A stretch of DNA of 64,000 nucleotides from Ignavibacteriota bacterium (GCA_020437395.1 JAGQWJ010000009.1:1-64000), one strand, 5' to 3'; counted from the first letter of the stretch, positions 31,482-40,829 are shown. The notes: a model not told the origin generated them from the letters alone. A program made the numbers and translations.

Positions 31482-32477
31482 ATGATTAAATCTTCATTTG
31501 TAATCTTCATACTTTTAATTTATATCTGCACAAGTAGTTTATTTTCAAAAGAAATAGAAAATATCAAAAAGATAGATTCAACCGAGTTTTACTATGCAAA
31601 TACTAAAAGATATTCTTTAAGTGGTGAACTACCAAATCTAGAAACTAAAATTAATGTCCCTTATTTCATTGGTATTACTGCTACAACAGCAGCTTTTATG
31701 GTTTCACAACATATTTATCAATCGAATACTATTTGGAAAGACAAAGCTGAGTTCAAAATAATTGAAGATGGACAGTATGCTCTGTATGCTGATAAGGCGG
31801 GGCATATATTTGGAAGCTATATTATGTCCTATGCTTATACTGAATTTCTCTCTTCAGCTGGGATTAGTTGGGAACTTTCAAATATTCTTGGTGCATCAAT
31901 AGGATTGACTTACCAAACATATATAGAAGTACTTGATGGATATGGTAGTAATTTTGGATTTTCGCCATCAGATTTCTATGCTGATATATTTGGTGCAAGC
32001 TTTTTTCTAGCACAACATTATGTACCATTTCTTCAGAACTTCACTCCAAAATTTATGTATATTCCAGCTGATGCTCATGGTGAAAGAAAAAGAAGACCGC
32101 ATTTCGCATTCATAGATGATTATAGCTCTCATACAATGTGGATGTCGGTGAACGTTCACAATATCTTAGGAGAAGAATACAATCAGTATTGGCCAAAATG
32201 GCTTCAACTATCCTTCGGATATGCAGTTAGAAACTTATGTGACCCAAATGACCCTAACTTTGATTGTACTGATTCGTATGCTGTGAATGGAATTGTACAC
32301 GGCGATAGAAAATTTATTATTGCATTAGATTACAATTTAGCTGAGTTGATACCTGAAGTAGGAGCACCTTTTGATTGGTTTGTACAATCGTTAAATTATG
32401 TTAAATTTCCTTCGCCAGCTATTGAATTTGGAGAAGAAACTAAGTTTATGTTAGTATATCCATTCGTAGAGTTTTAG
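31482..32477 (+). CDS. DUF2279 family exported protein
   Basis: A 331-residue protein with an N-terminal hydrophobic signal (KSSFVIFILLIYICTSSLF). The part from about 100 to 180 follows the DUF2279 (YfiM-like) pattern: YADKAGHIFGSYIMS, Asp-Lys-x-x-His, then GASIGLTYQTYIEVLDGYG and FSPSDFYADIFGASFF. The Asp/His/Glu residues could form a hydrolytic or metal site as in related lipid phosphatase folds, but no function is established. It probably lies in the periplasm or outer membrane. Divergent from the RodZ-like gene. Confidence 0.8.
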   Translation: MIKSSFVIFILLIYICTSSLFSKEIENIKKIDSTEFYYANTKRYSLSGELPNLETKINVPYFIGITATTAAFMVSQHIYQSNTIWKDKAEFKIIEDGQYALYADKAGHIFGSYIMSYAYTEFLSSAGISWELSNILGASIGLTYQTYIEVLDGYGSNFGFSPSDFYADIFGASFFLAQHYVPFLQNFTPKFMYIPADAHGERKRRPHFAFIDDYSSHTMWMSVNVHNILGEEYNQYWPKWLQLSFGYAVRNLCDPNDPNFDCTDSYAVNGIVHGDRKFIIALDYNLAELIPEVGAPFDWFVQSLNYVKFPSPAIEFGEETKFMLVYPFVEF

Positions 32478-32534
32478 ATAATTTGATAAATTTGTAGCAA
32501 TTAAATTTACAAGAGTAAAAAAATCGAAAGTAAT

Positions 32535-33269
32535 ATTAAGATAAGTATAATAATTCCAGTTTATAAGGAAGAAAAGATTATTTGTGATACTTTATTGAAT
32601 TATCCGATTGAACTTAAAGAAAAGTACAATTTGGAATTGATAGTCAGTGATGGTGGAAGTAATGACGGTACTCTTGAGAAAATAAATGGTAATGTCGATA
32701 AAATAGTACATCATAGAGGTAATTATAGACAGACTATTGCGGAAGGCAGGAATAAAGGAGCAGAAGTTGCAACTGGAGATATATTAATGTTTATCAATGC
32801 TGATACTTTTCCAAAAGATATAGAGTTTATTCTTCAAGAATTAGTCAATTGGGAGAACAATCCCAAATTGAAAAATGTAGATGCAATTGCTTCTAAAGTT
32901 CTGCCATTTGAAAATGAGACAGAAAGAAAAGATAAAATATTTTATTTCCTCATGAATAAGTATTTTAAATTCCTTAATTATATTGGGATAGGCATGGGTA
33001 GGGGAGAATGCCAGATTATAAAACGATCTACTTTTTTAAATGTGAATGGTTATAACGAAAAAATTGTTGCTGGTGAAGACTTTGATTTATATCGTCGAAT
33101 TGCGAAGTTTGGTAGAATCAAATTTTTAGATGAATTCGTTGTCTTTGAATCTCCAAGAAGATTTAGACAAGAAGGATACGCAAGCACTTTAACTAAATGG
33201 TTTTTAAATTCAGTTTCTGTACTTTTATTAGGAAAATCCTATTCAAAAGAATGGAAACCAATTAGATAG
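32535..33269 (+). CDS. Family 2 glycosyltransferase with a non-canonical start codon
   Basis: A soluble GT2 enzyme. The first ordinary start codon in frame is TTG at 32595, but coding similarity to the family continues upstream: the frame reads KISIIIPVYKEEKIICDTLL from 32538, which is the conserved nucleotide-sugar-binding beta strand of GT2 proteins. No ATG, GTG or TTG exists between the in-frame stop at 32502 and 32595. The family normally begins MKISIIIPVYNE, so the ATT at 32535 is probably the start (244 residues). Further features are VSDGGSNDGT, the DxD-like FINADTFP and GEDFDLYRRI. The gene ends seven bases before purM. Sugar unknown. Confidence 0.8.
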   Translation: MKISIIIPVYKEEKIICDTLLNYPIELKEKYNLELIVSDGGSNDGTLEKINGNVDKIVHHRGNYRQTIAEGRNKGAEVATGDILMFINADTFPKDIEFILQELVNWENNPKLKNVDAIASKVLPFENETERKDKIFYFLMNKYFKFLNYIGIGMGRGECQIIKRSTFLNVNGYNEKIVAGEDFDLYRRIAKFGRIKFLDEFVVFESPRRFRQEGYASTLTKWFLNSVSVLLLGKSYSKEWKPIR

Positions 33270-33276
33270 GTTATTT

Positions 33277-34266
33277 ATGTCAGAAACATATAAATCTGCA
33301 GGTGTAGATATAGAGGCAGGCGAGAAAACGGTTGAAAGTATCAAGCCCTATATAAAACAAACAATGAATAAGAATGTTTTATCGGAAGTTGGTCTATTCG
33401 GGGGCTTCTATGATGCTTCATTTCCAGATTACGAACATCCAGTTTTAGTCTCATCAACAGATGGAGTTGGAACAAAACTTAAAGTTGCATTCATGACAGA
33501 TAAACATGATACAGTTGGTCAGTGCTTAGTCAATCATTGTACTAATGATATTTTAGCTGGCGGAGCAACACCTTTGTTTTTTTTAGACTACTTTGCGACT
33601 GGAAAATTGATTCCAGAAGTTGCTTCTGATGTTATTAAAGGATTTGCTATAGCGTGTAAGGAAAATGATTGTGTTTTAATAGGTGGCGAAACTGCCGAAA
33701 TGCCAGGTTTTTACAACGAAAATGAATATGACATGTCTGGAACTATCGTAGGTGTTGTCGATAAGAAAAATATTATTAATGGTTCTGAGATAAGAAAAGG
33801 GGATTTGTTAATAGGTTTAAAATCTACCGGTTTACACACGAATGGTTATTCATTGGCAAGGAAAGTACTTTTCCCAAAATTTGATATAAATGATACACCA
33901 GACGGAATGAACGAAACAATAGGTGGTGCATTACTCCAAATTCATAAATCTTATTTAAAAAATGTTAAACCATTGATTGAAAATCAATTATTGACAGGCA
34001 TATCCCATATTACCGGTGGTGGGATAATTGGAAATACTTCACGTATTTTACCTAAGGAATGTCAACTTGAAATTGACTGGAACTCATGGGAAACATTGCC
34101 TATTTTTGACTTAATTCAAAAAACAGGAAATATAAGTGATGATGAGATGAGAAAAGCATTTAATCTTGGAATTGGGATGATTTTAATATCCAGACCCGAA
34201 AACGTAGATAAAATTATGTCTAATTGTGAATCGGATAACCCATTAATTATAGGAAAGGTAGTCTAG
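33277..34266 (+). CDS. purM: Phosphoribosylformylglycinamidine cyclo-ligase
   Basis: Fifth step of purine synthesis, ATP-dependent ring closure to aminoimidazole ribotide. The 329-residue protein has YKSAGVDIEAGEKTVE at the start, SSTDGVGTKLKVA (residues 62-74), NHCTNDILAGGATPLFFLDY, GGETAEMPGFY and HITGGGIIGNTSR, the full set of PurM motifs. Other pur genes are not in the window. The stop codon lies inside the hairpin of a terminator. Confidence 0.97.
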   Translation: MSETYKSAGVDIEAGEKTVESIKPYIKQTMNKNVLSEVGLFGGFYDASFPDYEHPVLVSSTDGVGTKLKVAFMTDKHDTVGQCLVNHCTNDILAGGATPLFFLDYFATGKLIPEVASDVIKGFAIACKENDCVLIGGETAEMPGFYNENEYDMSGTIVGVVDKKNIINGSEIRKGDLLIGLKSTGLHTNGYSLARKVLFPKFDINDTPDGMNETIGGALLQIHKSYLKNVKPLIENQLLTGISHITGGGIIGNTSRILPKECQLEIDWNSWETLPIFDLIQKTGNISDDEMRKAFNLGIGMILISRPENVDKIMSNCESDNPLIIGKVV

Positions 34267-34283
34267 TTAGACTACCTTTTTTT
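34254..34283. terminator. Bidirectional terminator between purM and the DUF4835 gene
   Basis: AAAGGTAGTCTA (34254-34265) pairs with TAGACTACCTTT (34268-34279), a near-perfect stem around a very short loop, followed by T on the plus strand and preceded by A, so it would work on both strands. It contains the purM stop codon and adjoins the stop codon of the convergent gene. Confidence 0.85.
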
Positions 34284-35175
34284 ATTTGTTTTCGTGTCTT
34301 TCGTAAAGTGTAGTATTACTAGGATCTATATATTTCAAATCTTTAAACACAGATTGATCCTTATACCCTTCAAAAGTTGCACCTAACTCAAAAGCCTTAG
34401 AGTCTGTGAAGACTTGCAATAATACGCTCGGACCAGTCATCTTATTCTGTTTGTAGTCAACTATGTCACCGATTATTTTACGAAGATTTTCTAAACCCTT
34501 ATCCTTGTCCTCGGCCATCATATCTAATCCATCTACATAGTATTCAAAGAATAAAATTCTTAAATCTTCATATCTTAAATCTGTTAATTCTGAAATCAAT
34601 GCATATTTTGTAAATTCACCAGGTTGAATAAAAGTTTTGAAACCAGGTATATCTTCAGTTGACGCAATTCCTGCAATTCTACGGGCAATATTGAACGCAG
34701 AATTACCTCCCAGCGTTTCATAAGTGTCCATATCGAACCCAATGACGGTTAACATATAGAAGTCAATTAATGAGGAAAATTCATTGTATCTTGTGGTATT
34801 ATAATCAAAATAGGCACCTTGTGCATATTCGAAACTCCATTCATTATCTGCAATTTTTAATACAACTGAAGTACCTTCTTCTTGACCATATAAATATCTT
34901 TTAGAGGCAATAAATAATTTTGCGTTGTATCTGTTGTTGTATCCACCCGTGAGTGCAATAGATATATCCACAGGTATCTTTTTACCTTCCCATTCAATAT
35001 CAGTGAATCTAGTTGAATTTATATATCTTTCTAAATCATTTTCCATTGTAGAAACACTTATTCTCTTATCCTGATCAAGCATTTCAACATTGACAGTGAC
35101 ATCGGCTTCAATTTCCTGAGCAAAAATATTCATTCCGAATACTAAAAAAACAAGTGTAAATAATAATTTTCTCAT
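34282..35175 (-). CDS. DUF4835 family exported protein
   Basis: A 297-residue protein with a signal peptide (MRKLLFTLVFLVFGMNIFAQ) followed by a beta-rich N-terminal half (ADVTVNVEMLDQDKRISVST, DVSIALTGG-like ISIALTGGYN) and a helical second half. The pattern EIEADVTVN...IPVDISI with later DFYMLTVIGFDMDTYE is that of the Bacteroidota DUF4835 family, whose function is unknown. In other genomes I recall it near coaBC and DNA repair genes, but here it is convergent with purM and divergent from an outer-membrane protein. Confidence 0.8.
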   Translation of the reverse strand: MRKLLFTLVFLVFGMNIFAQEIEADVTVNVEMLDQDKRISVSTMENDLERYINSTRFTDIEWEGKKIPVDISIALTGGYNNRYNAKLFIASKRYLYGQEEGTSVVLKIADNEWSFEYAQGAYFDYNTTRYNEFSSLIDFYMLTVIGFDMDTYETLGGNSAFNIARRIAGIASTEDIPGFKTFIQPGEFTKYALISELTDLRYEDLRILFFEYYVDGLDMMAEDKDKGLENLRKIIGDIVDYKQNKMTGPSVLLQVFTDSKAFELGATFEGYKDQSVFKDLKYIDPSNTTLYERHENK

Positions 35176-35220
35176 ATTTTCATAATTTCTTTATATTGTA
35201 CTTAAAACAAAGATAACATA

Positions 35221-36024
35221 ATGATTAGAATTATCATATTTTGCTTCGTATTTTTATTTTATATTCTACCGAACCTAGAAGCACAAATTTTAGATTTAAC
35301 GCCATTTATTAGTTTCCCAGTTTCTTCAGTTTCTATCAATGATGTTAGTGATAATCCTGCTAAACTTATGAATATAGAACGTAATTCAATAGCAACTAGT
35401 TACAGCCCATCAGTATTTGGACTTAATGAATTAAGTAATCATAGTCTAATCGCATCGTTTAAACACGATAGTTTAGTTCACTTTATGAATATAAATGGTA
35501 TTTTTCAACAACTTTATTCATACACAAGTTTTGGATATGGAATAACTTATCGAATCTTTGATAATTTTACTCCATCACTTTTACTAAATTACAACTCATT
35601 GAGAATAAGAGATTATAATAGCTTAAGTAATTTTACATTTGACATTGGAGGAATATTAGAGTTAAATAAAGGTTTTAATTTTGGTTTTTCAGTAACTAAT
35701 ATATTTAACTCTAGTTTAGAAGAAAGGAATGATATAAAAAAACAAACTGCTAGATTTGGATTAGAATATGAACTTTATGATGATTTTAAAGTACAATTAG
35801 GAACTGAAGTAAGAATTGAAAATAGTTCTGGTGTTTTAATTAGTTTTATAAAAGAAATTGATAGTCTTGGGATTGCAGCAATATCTTATGCTTCTGAACC
35901 TCAAATGATACAGCTTGATATAAATTTGAATACTATCGATGATTTTTTCTTACTGTATTTGTTAAACTATCACAATTATCTTGGTGTATCACATAACTTT
36001 GGTGTAGGATATTCATTTGACTAG
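35221..36024 (+). CDS. Outer-membrane beta-barrel protein (PorQ/PorV-like)
   Basis: A 267-residue protein with a signal peptide (ending EAQ) and a run of alternating hydrophobic beta strands to the end (FGYGITYRIFDNFTPSLLLN, FTFDIGGILELNKGFNFGFS), finishing with an aromatic C-terminus (VGYSFD). The early segment INDVSDNPAKLMNI resembles the N-P-A motif at the start of PorV/PorQ-type barrels linked to T9SS. The assignment to PorQ is a guess from size and this motif. It overlaps the next gene by eight bases, so the two are surely expressed together. Confidence 0.6.
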   Translation: MIRIIIFCFVFLFYILPNLEAQILDLTPFISFPVSSVSINDVSDNPAKLMNIERNSIATSYSPSVFGLNELSNHSLIASFKHDSLVHFMNINGIFQQLYSYTSFGYGITYRIFDNFTPSLLLNYNSLRIRDYNSLSNFTFDIGGILELNKGFNFGFSVTNIFNSSLEERNDIKKQTARFGLEYELYDDFKVQLGTEVRIENSSGVLISFIKEIDSLGIAAISYASEPQMIQLDINLNTIDDFFLLYLLNYHNYLGVSHNFGVGYSFD

Positions 36025-37975
36025 AATTGTCATATTGATTTCTTTTCTTTTACTTTCACTAAAAATTAGTGCACAGGATTTTGAGACATTATTAGAAAAT
36101 TATTTTGGAAATAGAACCCCGGTCGCACAAGATTACCTTGATTTATCACAAATTCAAGACGTTTTCGAGTATTATAGAACAAATCCAATCAATATAAATA
36201 GTGCTAGTAAGAAAGAATTAAGAGAGCTACCATTTGTAAGTGATTGGGTTATTGATGAGTTAAAATCGAAAAGCCCATTTAGTAATAGATTCGAATTACA
36301 AAATACAATTGACAACTTATCATCTGACGAAATAGTCATTTTTATACTCAAAGAATGTTTAACTATTTCGAATTTAAAATCGAAAAAATTTAATTGTAAC
36401 TATACTGTTAGATATAGAAATAACTTAGAGCCAACAAAAGGGTTTGAAAAAAATAAGTATTTGGGTTCTGAATTAAATTTTTATCAAAAATTAAGAACAG
36501 AGTATAAAAATTATGAACTTAATGCTATAATTGATAAAGACGATGGTGAAGTAGAAATAGCTGATTTCAATTCGATTGGTTTGAAGTATGAAATTGACAA
36601 TTTTAAATTTATCTTGGGTGATTATAATCTTTCTTATGGTTTAGGAAACTTATATGACCAAAGTTTCCTAAGTCTAAAAAACTCAGATTTTATAAACACT
36701 TCTTCTGAATTTGGGCAAGGTGCAACTTTAAATCGTTCAACAATTGATTTTAACTTCTTCCGTGGCGGATTTGTTGACAAAGTGTTCTATCTTAATAGTT
36801 CATCAAATCTAAGGTTTGCCACTTTCTACGCAAATACTAATAGGGCTGCAACACTTGACACATCTAGAGATATTATTACTTCTGTTTACAAGTCAGGTTA
36901 TTTTCGTACAGAAACAGAGATAAGAAAGAAAAATCAATTAAGTGAAATTCTATATGGCTTAAATTTAGAATATGAGTCAGAAGGATTTAGTCTGGGAATT
37001 TTGGGAACTCAAATGGAGTATAATAAATTTATTGAATCTAACTCTTTTTCTAGTTTCTATGGGAAACGGGGTAATTTGAATACAATTTATGGAAGAATAG
37101 GAAGCACTGATGAAATTTTTAAATTCGAGCTGTGTAATGATGTAAATTATAATTTATCTATTCGTACTAATTATCTACTTGAATTATATGAGAATTTAAT
37201 ATTTCTGACTGATATAAGATTTTCTGAACCTAACTATAGAGCTCCTTACTCTATGAATTTTGGTGAGCAATCATTTGTAGCAAATGAAAAAGGCATATTA
37301 TCCGGCATTTCGTATAAGTTTGATAATATAAATGTTGCCTTTTTCTCTGATTTTTATAATTCCGAACTTAAAACATTTACTACAACTAAACCAATTAGAG
37401 GTATTGAATATTATTTAGATGTTATTTTAAAATCAGGTGCCACGAAGTATAACTTCAGAATAAACTACGAAAGAAAGTCCGATACATTCAAATCAGATTC
37501 ACTTTTAACAAAATTTACAATACCAAATTCCAAAATAAGTACAAGATTCGAATTAAATAGTAACTTAGGTTCAGATTATACATTTAGAGGAAGATCGGAA
37601 ATTGCATTTAGAATTAATGATTTTGAAGAAATACAAACAGGTAGTTTATTAATGCTAGAAATTAAGAAGAAAGGTAATAAAGAAGATTTACACTATGGTT
37701 TTAGTTTTATTACTTTTAACACTCCTAATTTTGAAACAGTCATCTATACATATTTATACCAAGTGCCAGGTTTTGCTTATGTTTACCCTTTCTATCAATC
37801 TGGGAATAATTTCAATTTATTCTTGAAATATAGTATTATTGAAGAAATAGATATTTGGTTAAGAGCAAATTACTTATTTAAAAATGGAGTCGATAAAATT
37901 GGAACTGGAAATGAAGAAATAGACGGTAATGAGAGGACACAGCTCGTATTTCAAATAGTCTATAATTTACGTTAA
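36017..37975 (+). CDS. Helix-hairpin-helix / outer-membrane beta-barrel fusion protein
   Basis: A 652-residue exported protein. After a signal peptide (RIVILISFLLLSLKISAQ) comes a helical region with a ComEA-like helix-hairpin-helix motif (PININSASKKELRELPFVSD, about residues 58-77), and then about 500 residues of beta strands like a large barrel (LKYEIDNFKFILGDYNLSYG). The combination of HhH at the N-terminus with a barrel occurs in Bacteroidota proteins of this size. It begins at TTG eight bases inside the preceding barrel gene. HhH usually binds DNA, so a role in DNA uptake is conceivable but not shown. Ends four bases into the convergent gene. Confidence 0.75.
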   Translation: MTRIVILISFLLLSLKISAQDFETLLENYFGNRTPVAQDYLDLSQIQDVFEYYRTNPININSASKKELRELPFVSDWVIDELKSKSPFSNRFELQNTIDNLSSDEIVIFILKECLTISNLKSKKFNCNYTVRYRNNLEPTKGFEKNKYLGSELNFYQKLRTEYKNYELNAIIDKDDGEVEIADFNSIGLKYEIDNFKFILGDYNLSYGLGNLYDQSFLSLKNSDFINTSSEFGQGATLNRSTIDFNFFRGGFVDKVFYLNSSSNLRFATFYANTNRAATLDTSRDIITSVYKSGYFRTETEIRKKNQLSEILYGLNLEYESEGFSLGILGTQMEYNKFIESNSFSSFYGKRGNLNTIYGRIGSTDEIFKFELCNDVNYNLSIRTNYLLELYENLIFLTDIRFSEPNYRAPYSMNFGEQSFVANEKGILSGISYKFDNINVAFFSDFYNSELKTFTTTKPIRGIEYYLDVILKSGATKYNFRINYERKSDTFKSDSLLTKFTIPNSKISTRFELNSNLGSDYTFRGRSEIAFRINDFEEIQTGSLLMLEIKKKGNKEDLHYGFSFITFNTPNFETVIYTYLYQVPGFAYVYPFYQSGNNFNLFLKYSIIEEIDIWLRANYLFKNGVDKIGTGNEEIDGNERTQLVFQIVYNLR

Positions 37976-38520
37976 ATCTGAGTTTCTTTTGTTAATCCAG
38001 ATAAATATAGATTGGGATTTATAATTGATTGAGGCTTTTGTTCACCTAAATAATTTCCGTAACTATACGGTCTTATTTCCATAATAGGTGATTTGAAAAT
38101 CTCAAGGTGTAGGAAGCTGGTTTGATTCGAATGTGCAATATCTCTTAAATAAAACGGGTCGGAAGACTTAACTCTTTCTTTTATAATTACATTGCCTATT
38201 TTTCCTAATAAATCACCTTTTTCTACATTTTGACCAAGATGTAAATTGATTTCTTCAAGAAAAGAATATTTGTACATAACGGAATTACATTTAATAACGC
38301 ATTGCATTGTCGATTCGAAGCAACTGAATTCACTCCTCTCAGTACATTGACTGATATTAAGTACAGTTCCTGATTCAATTACAAATACATTGGAGTCTTG
38401 CGGACAGAAAATATCAACACCACAATTGAAACCTATATGTCTATCTTCCCAATAAGATCCTCTATCACCTTCAGTCGGTAGTGATTCCAAGAAGCTATTC
38501 GGAATTGGCCAACACTTCAT
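37972..38520 (-). CDS. Degenerate M23/LytM-like domain protein
   Basis: A 182-residue protein that follows the M23 (lysostaphin-like) fold: FNCGVDIFCPQDSNVF, VIESGTV, LHLGQNVEKGDLLGKIGN and SFLHLEIF. In active enzymes the first zinc site reads H-x-G-x-D and the last H-L-H-F-E-I. Here the first His is Asn (NCGVD) and the first His of the last motif is Phe (FLHLEI); only Asp and one His remain. It is therefore probably not an active peptidase but might bind cell wall or regulate an amidase like EnvC/NlpD. There is no signal peptide at this start. Its start overlaps the C26 gene by four bases. Confidence 0.7.
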   Translation of the reverse strand: MKCWPIPNSFLESLPTEGDRGSYWEDRHIGFNCGVDIFCPQDSNVFVIESGTVLNISQCTERSEFSCFESTMQCVIKCNSVMYKYSFLEEINLHLGQNVEKGDLLGKIGNVIIKERVKSSDPFYLRDIAHSNQTSFLHLEIFKSPIMEIRPYSYGNYLGEQKPQSIINPNLYLSGLTKETQI

Positions 38521-39299
38521 TCTTTACTTTTCAATTTCTTTTTATACTTTTTAGCTGCTTCTATAAACTCTTTTGCTATTGGTCCTGAAAGAGGATGATC
38601 TTCTTCCAATCTTTCAGGATGCCACTGGACTGCTAACAACCAACTTTTGAATGATACATCTTTCCATTCAAACGATTCTATTATTCCGTCTCTTGTGTAA
38701 CCAGAAGGCCTTAATTCTTTGGATAATTTGTCAATAGCTTGGTGATGATTGCTATTCACTAAACCACTATCTACACCTGCAATTTCTTTCAAATAAGTAC
38801 CTTCTTCTAAGAAAAGTCTGTGGTTGGCATCGCCATCTTCTATCTGATGGACAACTGGATTTGTTAAATCACTCGGTATATCTATTATCAAATTCCCGCC
38901 AAGTGCAACATTTATTAATTGTTGACCTCTACAAATTCCTAGAATAGGCATTTTTACTAATAATGCATTTCTTAATAACTCAAATTCTAATGTGTCTCTA
39001 AACTCATCTATAGAACATCGATCTGATTCGTATGGCTTATCAAATCTCCCCGGATGAACATCTGGACCACCCGTAAGTACCAGAGCATCACAATCTAGTA
39101 AATCTTTCAGGGGGTCATTAGATGAATAAATGTCAATTATTTCAACGTCATACCCATAATTTTCTAGCCATTTAGAATAATTCTTGTATGACTTTCCTCC
39201 ACTGCCTTTAGACAAACCTATTCTAACTTTTTCGTCAGAACAAGATATCAATAAAAATATTGCAAGTACAGTAAGACTAATTTGTTGTATTCTTTTCAT
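38517..39299 (-). CDS. Class C26 gamma-glutamyl hydrolase-like lipoprotein
   Basis: A 260-residue class I amidotransferase-like hydrolase of the gamma-glutamyl-GABA hydrolase (PuuD) group. LTGGPDVHPGRF, the nucleophile elbow GICRGQQ and VQWHPERLE give a full Cys-His-Glu triad. It begins with a lipoprotein signal, MKRIQQISLTVLAIFLLISC, with the lipidation Cys at 20, so it works in the envelope, unlike the cytosolic PuuD. It overlaps lpxK by 23 bases. A substrate could be a gamma-glutamyl bond in peptidoglycan or small peptides; not shown. Confidence 0.85.
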   Translation of the reverse strand: MKRIQQISLTVLAIFLLISCSDEKVRIGLSKGSGGKSYKNYSKWLENYGYDVEIIDIYSSNDPLKDLLDCDALVLTGGPDVHPGRFDKPYESDRCSIDEFRDTLEFELLRNALLVKMPILGICRGQQLINVALGGNLIIDIPSDLTNPVVHQIEDGDANHRLFLEEGTYLKEIAGVDSGLVNSNHHQAIDKLSKELRPSGYTRDGIIESFEWKDVSFKSWLLAVQWHPERLEEDHPLSGPIAKEFIEAAKKYKKKLKSKE

Positions 39300-40248
39300 T
39301 TAATTTAAACTCTATGTAATTTTTAAACATTGAATCATTGTCAAATAAAATCTCTAACTCTATTGTTATTAATGCAATGTTGAAGTCTGAAAAATTTTGA
39401 TTGTAACTTTCAAGCTTTACATAATCTTTTTCAGTTGTATAAATAAACTCAATTTTATTGCTAATACAATATTCAATTATTTCATCTATTTCAATTTTGG
39501 AAAAGAAATGATGATCTTTGAATGAAAATACCTTTTCTATTATTGCATTTTTATCCTGTAAAAATTTAACAAAAATAGATGGATTTGCAATAGCTGTTAC
39601 AACAATTGCATTATTTTCTACTAAGTTCTCAATTTTAATGTTAGTTAAAAAATTAAAATTATCTTTATTATTAACAATTTCAACTCGTCTATTAGTATCT
39701 CGGTACAGTAGTACATCTGCTCTTGCTAAATTCTTAATCTCTTCTCTCAAATATCCAGCAGGAATTAAAAACTCCTCTTCAATCGTTTTTTCATTAACAA
39801 TAACTATATCCAAATTACGATAGATTTTCCTATGTTGAAATCCGTCATCAACAAGTATAATATCGTTATCAAATAATCTATCCATCTCTTTTAATGCCAG
39901 ATACTTTTTATTATGAATTAGTAGTGGACATGACAATTTTTTTGCTAATAAATATGCTTCATCTCCAGCTTTTTCCACGTTTGTTAACAATTTGTCAACA
40001 TCGTGAACAATTAGTAGTCCTTTACTTTTTCTGCGGTAACCACCCGCTATGATTCCGACACTATAGTTTTTGCTTTGTAAAAATTGAGCTAAATAAAATA
40101 TAATTGGAGTCTTACCAGTTCCACCAGCTATAATATTTCCAATAGAAATTACGTAAGATTTGGATCTATATGGTTTAATAATATTAGAATTGTAAAGAAA
40201 ATTTCTAAATCGAATAATTAATAAATATATGTATGATAATATTTTCAA
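39277..40248 (-). CDS. lpxK: Tetraacyldisaccharide 4'-kinase
   Basis: Phosphorylates the 4' position of lipid A disaccharide at the inner face of the inner membrane. The 323-residue protein has an N-terminal membrane helix and the Walker A sequence GNIIAGGTGKTPIIFYLA (residues 37-54), then AGDEAYLLAKKL and VDDGFQHRKIYRNLDIV, all typical of LpxK. It overlaps the DUF374 gene by four bases and stands in one operon with lpxB, confirming the role. Confidence 0.96.
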   Translation of the reverse strand: MKILSYIYLLIIRFRNFLYNSNIIKPYRSKSYVISIGNIIAGGTGKTPIIFYLAQFLQSKNYSVGIIAGGYRRKSKGLLIVHDVDKLLTNVEKAGDEAYLLAKKLSCPLLIHNKKYLALKEMDRLFDNDIILVDDGFQHRKIYRNLDIVIVNEKTIEEEFLIPAGYLREEIKNLARADVLLYRDTNRRVEIVNNKDNFNFLTNIKIENLVENNAIVVTAIANPSIFVKFLQDKNAIIEKVFSFKDHHFFSKIEIDEIIEYCISNKIEFIYTTEKDYVKLESYNQNFSDFNIALITIELEILFDNDSMFKNYIEFKLNEKNTTN

Positions 40249-40829
40249 CTAACATCGCTCATTATTTTTTCCAATGCAATTAATTGTCTTTGTACTTCTT
40301 CTCTATCATCTAGACTTTCGAACTCAAAAATTTCTGAGAATTGAAGATTTATTGTCGAGAAAGGCAAAGGAATTTCGAATTTGTCCCAACTATTAAGTTT
40401 TATACTCCAACCTATATCAACACTGCAAAGTTGCAAAGGTACATTCCCTCGGTGCGATATAAGAACAGCACCTATTTTCATCTTCTCATTAGGGCCTCTC
40501 GGGCCATCAGGAGTGATTAGAATTGTTACATCCTTTGCTTTACTTATAGCTTTTTCAATAACTTGTTTACCTCCTTTCGAAGAGGAACCGCGAATTAATT
40601 CATAGTTTAGGATTTTTAAATAGTCTGACAAAATTTGACCATCTTCACTGTTGCTAACAATACCAGCCTTTTTCTTAAGGTTTCTAAAATAGAACCAAAC
40701 AGGTAGCATTTTGCCATGCCAAAATGCAATCACTTTCGGTTTGTGATCCATAGTTCCTAAAGTATTATATCTCCACGTAAACGACATAAAATACATGAGA
40801 TATAGCCCTAATTTAATAAGTATTCTCAT
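40245..40829 (-). CDS. DUF374 lysophospholipid acyltransferase-like protein
   Basis: A 194-residue protein of the DUF374 family, related to the PlsC acyltransferases. It has one N-terminal membrane segment, FWHGKMLPVWF (the acyltransferase His, with Lys instead of the downstream Asp of the H-x4-D box), IRGSSSKGGKQ and ITPDGPRGPNEKMKIG. In many Bacteroidota and Chlorobi it lies beside lipid A genes, and it is thought to serve as a late acyltransferase in place of LpxL. Located between lpxB and lpxK with overlaps of 17 and four bases, it is probably the secondary acyltransferase of this pathway. Confidence 0.85.
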   Translation of the reverse strand: MRILIKLGLYLMYFMSFTWRYNTLGTMDHKPKVIAFWHGKMLPVWFYFRNLKKKAGIVSNSEDGQILSDYLKILNYELIRGSSSKGGKQVIEKAISKAKDVTILITPDGPRGPNEKMKIGAVLISHRGNVPLQLCSVDIGWSIKLNSWDKFEIPLPFSTINLQFSEIFEFESLDDREEVQRQLIALEKIMSDVS

